The notes under the pieces: model-generated
Seen by the model: only the letters and a program-made list of their open reading frames with translations
Database searches by the model: none
Told to the model about the DNA's origin: nothing
Program-made: the position numbers and the translations under genes
NCBI GenBank assembly: GCA_002794785.1
Contig: NBBA01000001.1
Coordinates: 1,922,001 to 1,986,000, forward strand
Length of the DNA: 64,000 nucleotides
Source: Coniferiporia sulphurascens
Lineage: Eukaryota > Basidiomycota > Agaricomycetes > Hymenochaetales > Hymenochaetaceae
Reading direction: 5' to 3'
Shown here: positions 45,401 through 56,500 of the stretch, piece after piece
How positions within the stretch are numbered: position 1 is the first letter of the stretch
How the letters are laid out: the number at the start of each line of letters is the position of its first letter

Positions 45401-48016
45401 CACTACGACACCCACTGAGTGGCCACCAGTCGCGTGCAGTGTTTCTGGCCTGGAGGAGGTCTTCAAGTTTGATGCTTAGGTAGCCGATCATCGGGTCCTT
45501 AAGGAACTCGCGGTCGTCGACGACCTTGACAGTGATGACAGATGATGATTTGTCAGAGCACAAAAACTCCGTCGAGCTCTCCCAAATTGGGTTGAGTGTG
45601 TGCTTGACTTTCTGGGTTGTATGGATCGGTGGCGAGTTGGCACTAAGGAGAACCTTGGCAAACGGATTGATATCCCCGGTCATGACTTTTGTGTGATCGA
45701 GGTCCTTTGCTTGGTGTATCGTAAGGCGGACAATACCAACCTCTGATGTGGGGCATCAACTTCTGCACCGTCTTAAACATAAAAATGAATAGGTGATTAG
45801 AGACTAACTTGTATCTGGCAGTTCCTCGTCCTTTCCATCGACTTTTTGGGGCTTGAGGACGGGATAGAAAGAGACATCGAAGCGAAGCTCTCCTCTCTCC
45901 TTACCATCCTTGAGAATCTTACTTTCGATACCTTCGTGAGTTGCGTCCTCATTTAACTTGCCTAGTTCGAACGTTGCTGAGCCCAGCTCAGAGTCTTTGC
46001 GATGTTCGTTCCAGTCAAAGAGGGAAAGCGACAACACTTCAGTGAGCGAGTTGATGAGCAAGAACTTTGTCTCGTTCCATGACGGGTTATAACTGGAACA
46101 GCCGTATAAAGAAATAAGCGACACGGTCAAGATGACGTCATGATCAGCATATCGAAGAAAGAAGGAACGCACGTCGACTCCTTATGCTTTGTCCGCGCTA
46201 ATTCCTTCCTTGCGTTTATGCTTAGGCTCACGTATGGGTCGGGCGAGCCTCCTCCAATCTTAGTACCTTTCAATCCACGCGCAGAATGGACTGTAACTTG
46301 CAGTACCCCGATGGCTGTGTCGATTGGTGCTCCCGATAGAAGTTGTTCAAGATTCAAAGTGAATACTATAAATGCGAGGAGAGCGTCAGGGAACGGAACG
46401 GATCTCAACCAGACGCGTGAGGATTACCATTTGGATCATACATCATAGGGCCAAGTATTGAGTGCACCATGTCCCGGATAAACGCGGAAAGACCAGGGAC
46501 CTAAAGAGCCTGTCAGAAACTGAAGCGTGATGTCGGATCCGTTGGAACAGGCTCACGTATCCAATATCAAACCCGAACGTCTCTCCTCCGATGGGTTTCA
46601 GCACATAGTCGAAAATCGGTTTCTCCATGAAACTTAAGTCCAATATCTGGACATGAGGAAATGCTGTCATAAGCTTCATTTTTATCCTCATCAGGCCGCT
46701 GAAGCTCATATCTTCGAGCAAGACAGGCATGCCCGCCGACGCTAAGCCCTTTCCTAATCTGATATCGAGCACAATCTTCGGGTTTACCTTCCTCGCCGCC
46801 TCCTTTGGTGTCATATCGCTCACGTCATTCGGCGTAAACGAGAACTTCCAGTCCATAGTCACAACGTCCTCGGCTGTACGTGTCCACGTACGCACGCTGT
46901 CGATACGAGGTGCCTTTGTTCCGAGCGTGAAAGTCGAGAGCCGCAGCGACTCTAGAAACGGTGGAGTGTTCTGGCTAAGAATCTGGTCGACACTCTGAAT
47001 AATTGTCTGAGAAAGGACGGGCTCGTATATAAGCCAGAAACGGTCAAGAAAATGATTCATCCAGTCTGCGGACTCGGCATCATTATATATACGCGTCTTG
47101 ACGAGTTCGCGCTGGATGTCATCGCGCGCCCGACGCCGCACGCGCACCATAGACGTCGAATAGTAGGTAGCACACGTTGCAAGCAAGAGGAAAAGCCAGC
47201 CCCAGCCGAAGTGGAAGACTGTGAGGAAATGCGAGGCAAAGATGGCAAAGAACATGATGGCCGCGTTGTGGTACCACGCGCCATAGTATTGTTCGCCGAG
47301 GAACATGTCGAGGAGGGCCTTGTCTTTCTCTTCGCCTTCTAACTGCGGGGTATTGTCGATGCCGCCGACGGCACGCCAGCCGATCTTAAACCAGTCGGGG
47401 ATTTCTGGTGCGGCACCGTCTGGAAGCGCACCGGGAAGGTTGCTGCCACTGGGCGGCGGCAGGCTTTGGGGAGGTGCTGCGGATTGTTGTTTGTGGTCCG
47501 TGTCGGCATCGCTAATTGTGATTGTGGGGAGAATGGCGGGAGGCTGGCCGGTTGTGACCGCGACCTCTGGAAAACACGAAGGGAGAAACGGTTAGCACGC
47601 GGGGGACGAGAAGCAGACAGAAGGCGGACGAATTAAGTGAAGCCGAGCGACGCGTCGTGGTGTTTGCCATCTGTGCCTTAATGACACAAACGTGGCGCAC
47701 GCACGGAAGGATAGCGAGCGGATGAATTCCGCATGAGCAGGGCCCGCGGGCGCTCCCCAGTCGCACGGGCGTCAGAAACCACGCGAAAGCGACAGTGCTC
47801 ACCTTTTCCGCCGGCGTGATCGACTCCGTCGCCGCCAATGTCGCCCCGACCCTTTCCCGCCTTTGCGGCTTTTTGCTCTGGGGTGGCGTCCGGGTCGAAG
47901 GTGTGGACTGCGACGCGCTGTTTCTGCTGGTCATGGGCAACGAGCCCGTTGAGCTGGGCCTGAGCCTGAGCCTGAGCTTGGGCCTGCCCATTGGTGGCGC
48001 CGGCGTAGGACGCCAT
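42426..48016 (-). CDS. Tricalbin (SMP plus multiple C2 domains, ER-plasma membrane tether)
   Basis: Tethers cortical ER to the plasma membrane and moves lipids. Start at 48016 (MASYAGATNG), followed by a Gln-Ala repeat tract (about 47986-47955). The membrane hairpin is near 47260-47160 (WGWLFLLLATCATYY). The SMP domain follows in one long exon (RIYNDAESADWMNHFLDRFW, VDQILSQNTPPFLESL, KVNPKIVLDIRLGKG). At least four C2 domains come next: near 46380-46060 (LQVTVHSARGLKG), 45720-45420, 45290-44800 and the last at 43020-42690 (LKVLVLSAKDLSSPDGD). The final exons read SIGEADVD, IWRHIQPKADS and LREGSGLLTLRLQF, ending RRPLADE with TAA at 42428-42426. A Ser/Thr/Glu-rich disordered stretch sits between C2 domains (44690-44420). 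Intron joins in the middle are approximate. Confidence 0.92.
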
Positions 48017-48274
48017 TGAGTACGGCAGAGAGCAGAGGGGGAAGGAGAAGAGAGAAGGAGGAAGGAGAGGGCTGTTGTAGTATGGAAAAGAGCGGAGGGA
48101 CTAGCAGTGAATGGAAGGGGAATATGAAGCGAGCAAGGCAGAGTCGGACCCGGGGACGCTCCCAAGGCACGCGAGACAGGTCGCGCACCAGCCTCCCGTG
48201 ATGATGTCACACTTGCCCATTTATGTATTACTGCATTATTTTTACTACTTCCCTACGTAGAAATACTCCCTAAT

Positions 48275-49540
48275 CTATCCAGAGCCGGGTGCCCCGCGTC
48301 CCGCTCCCCCCATGAACTGTCCCGCCCTGCAGCTCCTTTAGCTCTTGAAAAGAAGAAAAGAGGAGCAGCAACTTACAGATCACGTAGCGACGGGTCGGCC
48401 ATGATCTCAGCCATCGACGGCATCCCACCCCCAGATTGCACCCGGTTCATCTACCATACTCGATTAAGCTCTATGCACGGAAAATAAAATTGTGGGACTG
48501 TACACGCACCATATTCGCCACAGCGGGGTTTTGCATCATCCGGTCCATACCGCCGTTCGCCATCATCTGCTGCGCCATCTGCATCATCATCGGGTTCTGC
48601 ATTATGCTCGCTATGTCCGGCATTCCGCCCCCGCCCCCGCCCATCCCCCCGAGCATATCCGCAAGCCCGCCAAGTCCTCCCCCGGCAGCACCGGCACCAA
48701 CACCGACCTCGCCTTCCCGCGAGGCAGGCACCTGACTATCCGGTTGTGACTCTACTCGCGCTTCGGAATTCTGCAGCCCTGTCTTCAGGTTCGCGTTGTT
48801 CGGGTCGACCTCCAGGCCGCGTCGGAACGCAGATGCTGCGGAAGAGTAGTCACCAAGACAGTAGTATGCGTGTCTGTGCGGCGATAGTCGGTTAGCATGC
48901 ATACTGCCTCTTCATGATTCCGGAAACGTACCCCAACCGATGATATGCCTTCGCAAACCCGGAATCGACTTCAATCGCTTTCTCCGCATCCGCAATAGCG
49001 CTAGTGTGCTCGCCTTGGCTCGAGTACGCCGCTGCGCGGTTCGAATAGTATACGGCGTTGCCCGCATTGCGTGCGATTGCCTGGGTGTACGCGTCGATTG
49101 CTCCCGTATAGTTCTTTGCAGACATGTACTGGTTCCCCTGCGCCTTGAGTTTCTCCGCCTCCACCTTGTCTGCTGCAGATGGCTCCACTGAAGGCGACGC
49201 AGGAGACGTTGAGGGTGATGCAGACGACGTTGAAGCGTTGGCGTTTACGCGGTCGCGTGTTTTGAGAAAAACATCAAACACGCTGGTGAGGTTTGCAGGT
49301 CCGATACTCAGGCGGTCCCTTTGCTGAGAGTCAGATGGATCGACGCCAAACGCTTCTCCTATGCATTGTACTATAATATATGCGTAGCTTAACATCCGAT
49401 AGAAGAACCGAATATGCGAGCAGACCCCTACCTGCTACCTCGAGGCCCTCCTTGTCGTCCTGCTTTACCGTCCCATCTTGCATCGACTGGTTTAAGAAGT
49501 CGATGATAGATAGTACGAGACGCTGTTGCTTTTCCGACAT
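48275..49540 (-). CDS. SGT2: Sgt2/SGTA, TPR co-chaperone for tail-anchored proteins
   Basis: Cytosolic factor that hands tail-anchored proteins to the Get4/Get5-Get3 pathway. Start at 49540 (MSEKQQRLVLSIIDFLNQ), the N-terminal dimerisation helices. Introns then lead to GEAFGVDPSDSQQRD. A Ser/Pro linker precedes three TPRs (KLKAQGNQYMSAKNY, NAVYYSNRAAAYSSQGEH, FAKAYHRLG with LGDYSSAASAFRRGLE). The C-terminal client-binding region is Gly/Met/Gln-rich (MQNPMMMQMAQQMM, NPAVANM). SGGGMPSMAEIMADPSLRDL follows, and an intron joins to AGQFMGGAG with TAG at 48277-48275. It is divergent from PRP19 with 204 bp between start codons. Confidence 0.93.
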
Positions 49541-49744
49541 GTCCCAAAAAAAAAAAGGGGATAAGAAGTAGATGCTGAAGGGTTGATGAACTCGGACTCG
49601 GACGCGCACAAGGAGTCCGTATGCGTGTCACGAAAGTAATTTACCATGCGCTGACATAAGCTATACTTCCATTCTGGGTAGCGTTTGCACGTTCAGTCGC
49701 TTCCGACTTTCGAGTCTCCAACTCTTTCCTCGCCGACCGCCAAA

Positions 49745-51400
49745 ATGTCGTTCTTTTGCGCATTGTCTGGAGAGCCTCCGCAGGACCCGGTCGTGTCCGC
49801 GAAAAGCGGCCACGTCTACGAGCGTCGTCTCATCACCAAGTATATCACCGACAATGGCACGGACCCCATAACTGGAGACAAGTTGGAAGAAGCCGACCTC
49901 GTCTCCGTAAAAGCTAGTCAGTTCATTTTGTTCATGGACTCGGGGTCACCATGAGTATTTCTGTATGTCCTAACTACTATTCACAGACCCCAAAACTGCC
50001 CCCCCTCGCTCTCCATCATTAACCTCCATTCCCGCGCTCCTGCACACTCTCCAAAATGAATGGGATGCGCTCGTCCTCGAGACCTTCGCGCTGAAGCAGC
50101 AGTACAACTCTGTACGCCAGCAGCTTTCGCACGCGCTCTATGCACAAGACTCTGCAACGCGCGTCGTTGCTAGATTGATCAAGGAAAGGGACTCTGCAAG
50201 GGAGTTAGTCTTTTTTCCTTACTTCGTCTGTATCTGTATTGACATGAGTTTTCCTTCCTTTTAAGGGCCCTTGCGAATGTGCAAGCCACAATTGGTATCG
50301 CTCCAGGCGCGTCCTCGGGTGGTGATGTCGAAATGGGCGACCAAGCGACTGAAGAGGTTCCAGGCCTCCCCAAGGAGGTCGTCGCTCAAATTGATGAGAC
50401 AAACGCCACTCTTTCTGCAACGCGTCGTAAACGCAAGCCCGCACCCGAGCATGCTACGCAGGCACAGGTCAAGATCTACACTGCAACGCACACGGTACCT
50501 TCCCTGCACTCTGCGTCGCCTGCAGGAATCACGTCCCTTGCGCTTTCGCGTGCGCAGCAGGGCGTGTTCGCGACAGGCGGGAATGACAAAGTGGTGCAGC
50601 TGTACGACCGTGGTGCGGATAAAGTACTCGCGAGCCTTAAAGGCCACACGAAGCGCGTTCACCATGTTGCACTGCGTGAGGCGTCTGGTGCACCAACACT
50701 CGTGCTCTCTGCCAGTGCGGACAAGACTGCGCGTGTTTGGGCGCACGACGCATCCTCGGGCGAGTACGCGCCCCGTCAGACTGTGAAGCTGCACAAAGGA
50801 GAGGTGACGGGCCTGTTCGTGCACCCGACTTCAACGCTTATGGGTCTCGCGTCGCTTGACCGCACGTACTCCGTGCACGATCTGACGAACTTCACGCCGG
50901 TGTTCCAGAGCGCAGCAGGAGATGACATCTACACTGCTGCAAACATTCACCCTGATGGTACTCTACTTGCGCTCGGCACACCCGCGTCGACGATCCAGAT
51001 ATTTGATATTCGCTCGGGCGCGCTTGCTGCAACACTGACACCGGAGGCTGGCACGCCATTCACTGTATCGACGCTTGCATTTTCGGAGAACGGTTATCAC
51101 CTCCTTGCCCCGGATTCTACGTCTTCCGTCGCGATTTGGGATCTTCGCAAGCAATCGCGCGCAACCTCTATCGACCTCGGCGAAAATTTCAAGGTCAATA
51201 AGGTCGTGTACGACGTGTCTGCTCAGTTCTTCGGTGTTGCAGGTAGCGAGGGAGGTCGTGCGTTCGCACACAAGACATGGGAGGAGTTGGCCCGGTTCGA
51301 GGAGGGCGGGGAGATGTCCGATATTGTCTTTGGTGACTTGGGCAAAGAGGTGTGGGGTGCGACGGGACGCGAGGTCAGAGTATGGGGTCTACCTCAGTGA
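49745..51400 (+). CDS. PRP19: Pre-mRNA-processing factor 19 (U-box E3 ligase, WD40)
   Basis: Core of the spliceosomal NineTeen complex. Start ATG at 49745: [18 protein letters not shown] opens the U-box, with [10 protein letters not shown] and DPITGDKL. After an intron comes [19 protein letters not shown], the coiled-coil tetramerisation region. A second intron precedes [10 protein letters not shown]. The rest is one exon with seven WD-type repeats, for example [28 protein letters not shown] and [10 protein letters not shown], ending VRVWGLPQ at 51400. Confidence 0.96.
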
Positions 51401-51612
51401 AAATTCACTACATATTGTGTCTATATATTTTCTGCGTTGTTGCTGCTCGTAATGTACTTGATTTTACATGTTTTCCCTATGGTCGAATTCCATAGCCGCG
51501 CTATCCGTTGGCAACGGGAAAAGCCGGAGAGATTCAAAGTCCGTCTTTCGTGCTGTCGTCTCTCAGTTTGCAAACGCCGCAAGACTCACAAGCACCGTTC
51601 AGCAGCCAGAAA

Positions 51613-52360
51613 ATGTTGGCGACATCCTCCCGCCCGCTCGTCGCTGCAGCCCGCGCACAGGCACGGCGCCACGCATCCACCATCGCGACGAAGTACTCGC
51701 ATGCGGCCTACAAGGCTGCGCTCGCCAAGTCACCCGCGACGCTCACCAAGGTGCAGACCGAGCTCGTCGCGATCGCCGCGTCGCTCAAGGAGACGCCTGC
51801 CCTCAGCGCGTTCGTCGCGAACCCGCTGCTCTCGTCGAACGAGCGCACGGCGGGCCTCGAGGCGATTTTCAAGGCCGGCCAGAAGGGCGCGAAGGAGCCT
51901 GTCAGCGACGTCACGAAGAACCTCTTCGCGATCCTTTCCGAAAACGGCCGTCTCTCGGAGACACCCCAGGTTATCGAGGGCTTCAACGAGCTGGTCTCCA
52001 AGTACAAGGGCGAGCTTGAAATCGTGGTTACCTCGGCGACACCTCTCTCGAAGGATATTCTCTCGAAGCTGGAGGCGTCGCTTAAGCAGTCTGAGGCTGG
52101 TAAGCAGGCGAAGGTCCTGAAGATTTCGAACAAGGTGAGTTTTGTCGGCCCCACCTGATTACTGTATGTACTTAACATATGGGGTAGGTCAACGCGTCCT
52201 TATTGGGTGGAATTGTTGTGGACGTTGGTGACAAAACCATCGACCTTAGTGTCGCTTCGAAAGTCACCAAGCTTAACTCTCTTATCCACCGTAAGCCTGA
52301 ATATTCTTAGTTCTATTGAGAAGTGTGCCTAACGACTCTCTTTACGCAGAATCTGTATAA
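51613..52360 (+). CDS. ATP5: Mitochondrial ATP synthase subunit 5 (OSCP)
   Basis: Stator subunit joining F1 to the peripheral stalk. Start ATG at 51613: MLATSSRPLVAAARAQARR is a typical presequence. YSHAAYKAALAKSP, NPLLSSNERTAGLE and NLFAILSENGRL follow. The C-terminal domain has VTSATPLSKDILSKLEASLK, then after an intron at about 52133-52188 SLLGGIVVDVGDKTIDLSV. A last intron splits LIHQ and the final codons, stop at 52358-52360. Confidence 0.95.
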
Positions 52361-53594
52361 TGCTTTGAACCTGCATCAATAGAATAGGCCGAGGGCTTTC
52401 GCTTATAACATCTTCATTCCTTGTGTGCAATTAACGCAGACTCTCGTCTGTGAATAAGGTGTTTGCTTCAACATGTTCCTCGTGCTCGTGTGTCAAGCAA
52501 GTCCGACATAAGGGCTTTCTTTGGCGACTTGCTTGATGCTACGTGAAGTATTCCTCCCGTTTTATGCCAAGTTAATCGTTTACAGTCAAATAGACTTTGT
52601 GTGCCACCTGGTGCGCTTATTTGCCGATGGAAGTAACAACGGGATGCACTTTGTCGCAGATGAAGTGGTAATCCCCGCTCTTGTCCGTTAGTTTCGCCGT
52701 AGTGACATACTTATGTTGGGTCAAGTTCATCTAGCTTCTGGAGTCTGCAGGCATGTCCGTGAAGATTTCTAACTTCCGCAACCGATCCGGCAACCCCTAC
52801 CGACCGGCGCCTCGTCAATCACAATGCTCGGCATGGAAAGAACAATGCTGGCGCTTGTAACCACATAGGTCCTGATACATGCTCTTGCTGCAATGTTTCT
52901 AGTCGTCACCGGCAGTAACCTCAGCCTGTAGATCTGGGTGATGCGGTGACACAACCGTTTGTTCCGTTCTGTCGATGAGTAGAATAATAAGCACGAAAAT
53001 ACGGACAACGTGGAACCCGGCCGTCGAAGTCAATGTCGGCTGCGTATCCTAGTGTACATGTGCTTCAGGCGAGTCTGAGGCCAGATACCGTCCATAACCA
53101 TTTGCCCCTTGGTATGAAGTGCGTGTCGTCCGCGCGGCGGAACTATTCTTTACATCAGGCATCGAATTCACAGCGTTAGAACGGCACCGCATGATGGGTT
53201 AACGGACTCAGGCCCGTTTCATTAAAAGTTCATGTCACGTAGAACATAAGAGCACCACTGAATAAGTACTCTGGGTTGAATGTTGAAACTGAGTTTGAGG
53301 TCGTTGCCACAGCCCTCTTTTTTTAGACCTCATGTTGGAAATTAAATCATGTCGGATGCATGTTCCGCTTGTAATCCTTGTCGGTGCGCCTATAATGTGA
53401 TAAACGCAATATCTATGATTATAACATGAAGGAGGATTCCGGCCATAAAGAGACTTGCACAGTCAGCAATAAATCCACACCACCCATGGCGATAAATTGA
53501 TAATAGAAAGGACTTGTCATAAACCCATAAAGTACACATACACACTACACCCGTAAAGAGAATAAACAGAACTGGGTATGCAGTTGAGTCCCCT
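52361..53594. other. Convergent ATP5/SET methyltransferase 3' flanks
   Basis: A 1.2-kb stretch between two stop codons on opposite strands, with no convincing gene. It contains an 11-bp perfect inverted repeat (TCAAGCAAGTC at 52493-52503, GACTTGCTTGA at 52526-52536, 22-nt loop). Confidence 0.45.
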
Positions 53595-56500
53595 TTAATC
53601 CTCAACGCGCAACCCGACAGCGTTCGAAAAAAGTACACCAGTGCAGCTCGGCGCCCCGCATTCGCACCGCCCACACACTTTATCTCTACTCGGAGCCGCT
53701 TTCTTACCCTGTAATGTATGTAGGAGAAGCCCGGGAGGTTAGGATGGTTCACAAATGGATCGGCAATGCAACCTACAGGACTGCTAAGGATTGACGTTGT
53801 GTCTTCTTCGTCGTTATTGTTGTCATCTCCAAGGTAGGAAAAACAAAGCTCTTCCCCAGCGCTAATATCTTTCTCCGCAAAGATCGTGAGAAGTGCCTTC
53901 TCCACGTCAGCGTCGTTAATGTGGCAGGCGTTTATCCTGCAATTTGGTTCGCAGCTATGATTCTGTCGAGATCACTTGAGTACACAAAACTCAGTGCTCA
54001 TAGTCTTATTCACTCACAAGGTACCGGGTGAACTAAAAGATTGAGCAGAAGAAAGCTCGTCAGAAATGGTTAACGTCATAGTTCAGTAATACGTACATTT
54101 CCTGCATGGAATGCGTCCACACAATATTTGCAAGTTTCACCCTCACCTTTGGGGATGTGCCAGAAATCAATGTCAAATAGATATGTTCGCCCAAGTTTGT
54201 CGTATACGCTGAAAAAATACAATTGAGTTTCGAGGTCTGTGGGAAAAGAGAGGAGCCTACAGTCCACGCATTTCGGCCTCTTCCTCTAATAAGAGTTCAC
54301 CGGAGTATATACCGATAAAAGTGCCCTTGGGAATTCTCTTGCCAGCAAATACGCCTGGTTTATAACCAGTTTAGTTTCCAGAAGCCTTGCGTAAATGGAA
54401 AGGAACAAACCCCATCCTTTATTTGCGGTCTTGACAATATTGACATGGCACTTTCGTCCGTGCTGAACAACCTAGGGGAAGAAAAATTAGAATACAGCCG
54501 TACGACAATCGGTAGCGCAGGAGCTTACTCGGTTCCTGCAGTCATCGGTGCAACCGCAAGCATCGTTACATTCGAAAATTGGAATGTTATGCATCCGAAG
54601 GCGGCCTTTCTCATCGTAAATGAAGCCATCGAGCATGAAGTCCGTCTTGGAAAAGGCATCACGCTGACGCTTCAGGCATGCACATGTTTTCGAACGCGGA
54701 TCACACTTCCCGATACAACCGCATCCTTGAAGATTTTGGTAATCAGGAGGCGGAACACCCTCCCCATGCCAAAGGTGGTTGGTATAATAAAACTCGAAAG
54801 GCGGCGTTGGATCGTCGTCTATGTTGTTGATAAGCTGTATGTAAGGTGCATTGGGCTCGTCGTGTGTCGTGTTTGTCATTATGGCCGACTCGAACACCTG
54901 ACGAAGCAAGTCTGGGTCACGCGACCACACAGGTATGTCGTTGACCTCATTGACAAGCTCTTTAGGAATATCAACTGCACGTCTGTAAACTGCGCCGTAA
55001 TCGCGTTCAACAAAATAACGGTCGATTTCAAGTGGGGGAGAATGTGTTGTGGGTTTAGAAATGGTGATAACCTCATCGACACCCACGGTAATTTCTGATA
55101 CCGGTGAACGCGGCTGCTCGAGCAGCGAATCCCGTTCATCATCCGTTCGTACATCCAACAGATCCATCGGGTCAATGGTTGACGTCGAAGAGTGGCTTTG
55201 TGAACGACTCGAGATATCTTTAGAGGTACGGGGTCGCTTCGATAAACCGCGAACTTCGCCGTCGCTTTTTCCTCGACTCGCGTCGGTCCGGGGATGTTTC
55301 GGAGAGGCTGACCGTAAGCGCTTCCTGCTTCGTTGCATAGGCGTATGCAAAGGCTCGGAGTCCTTGTGTATAGGGGTATCAGCCTGTAGGACACCGGACG
55401 CACTGGCCTTCGAAAGCGATGCAGTCGCTTTGAATGTTTGGACGTTGATAATGTCCTGTACGTTCGAGCGTGCTGGTGGGGTTTCGCCGAACTCCGGACT
55501 GGAGCTTCTAATTGCGGTAACAGGAGCAGTAGTTTCGGGTTCAAGAGCCTGAGATCTGTTCTGCGAGCCAGGGTCGGCCGGGAAGACGAGCGTCTCTTGC
55601 CGGCTAAAGGAAGGGAGCGCAGCCTGCTCGAGCTAAAACGTAGAAGTTAGTAAAGGGGGGAGGGGGGCAGAAGACAAATGTACTTCCAAACATGACGTAC
55701 ATTTGTAATATCTTTCGTACTCTGATTCGGATCCACATTTACTTGGGATCTCTGTTCCTCTTCGAGTTTGGTCCGCTCAGTTGTGGGCGACAATGCAATA
55801 TGCTCTTGTGGTGGTTTCGAGATCGGTTTGCTATTCAGCTTGGATTTCTCTTTGAACATCCCCCGTATTTGCCCAAGGACGTCATTTGAACTGCGTTTCG
55901 GCGATGCTGTCGCTGAAAATATTAGCAGTAGCCAATGATCCGTTGAGCATTGTGCAAAGTTAAGATGTTTACGACAGCTTACCCGCTATCTTTGTCAGAC
56001 TAGACTTGGGAGATGGTGTCCTCAAAGCCGAGGACCCAAAAAGGTTAGGATTAAGTTTCATCAGCTTCCTGGTGGCCTCCATCGCCTCTGTCTTATCGTC
56101 GAAATCACGTCCCCTGATAGCTGAGTCGGGAGTAGCGGTTTGGTTGGACCTGCCGTCATCACTACCTGTTGTGACCAAGTGCGACGCAGACCCGAATCCC
56201 AGTTTTGAAGGTAGGGAGGTCGAGGACAAGATCGCGGGTTCTCTGGCATCCGTTAACTTCTCGTGTTCACTCTCCAGATGCTCATAAGTAAGCGACGGCC
56301 GTGGCGATAGGTCAGGATCGTGTTGCTCCTTGGCAGCTTGTGGCTTCGCCAGCGTGCCTGACGGAGAATCAGCGATGTCAGCATTTGATGATGGCATAAT
56401 AACGTCATCATCAGTTGATTTCAAAGTGGACGTTGACGAAGGCTGGTTGTCTACACTGCCAACGGGTGGTATGGACGGGACACGCTCGGAGATTGGTCTG

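Noticed and set aside
51437..52120. 227-codon Arg/Ser-rich plus-strand frame
   Set aside because: Out-of-frame shadow of the ATP5 coding exon, created by GC-rich codon third positions.
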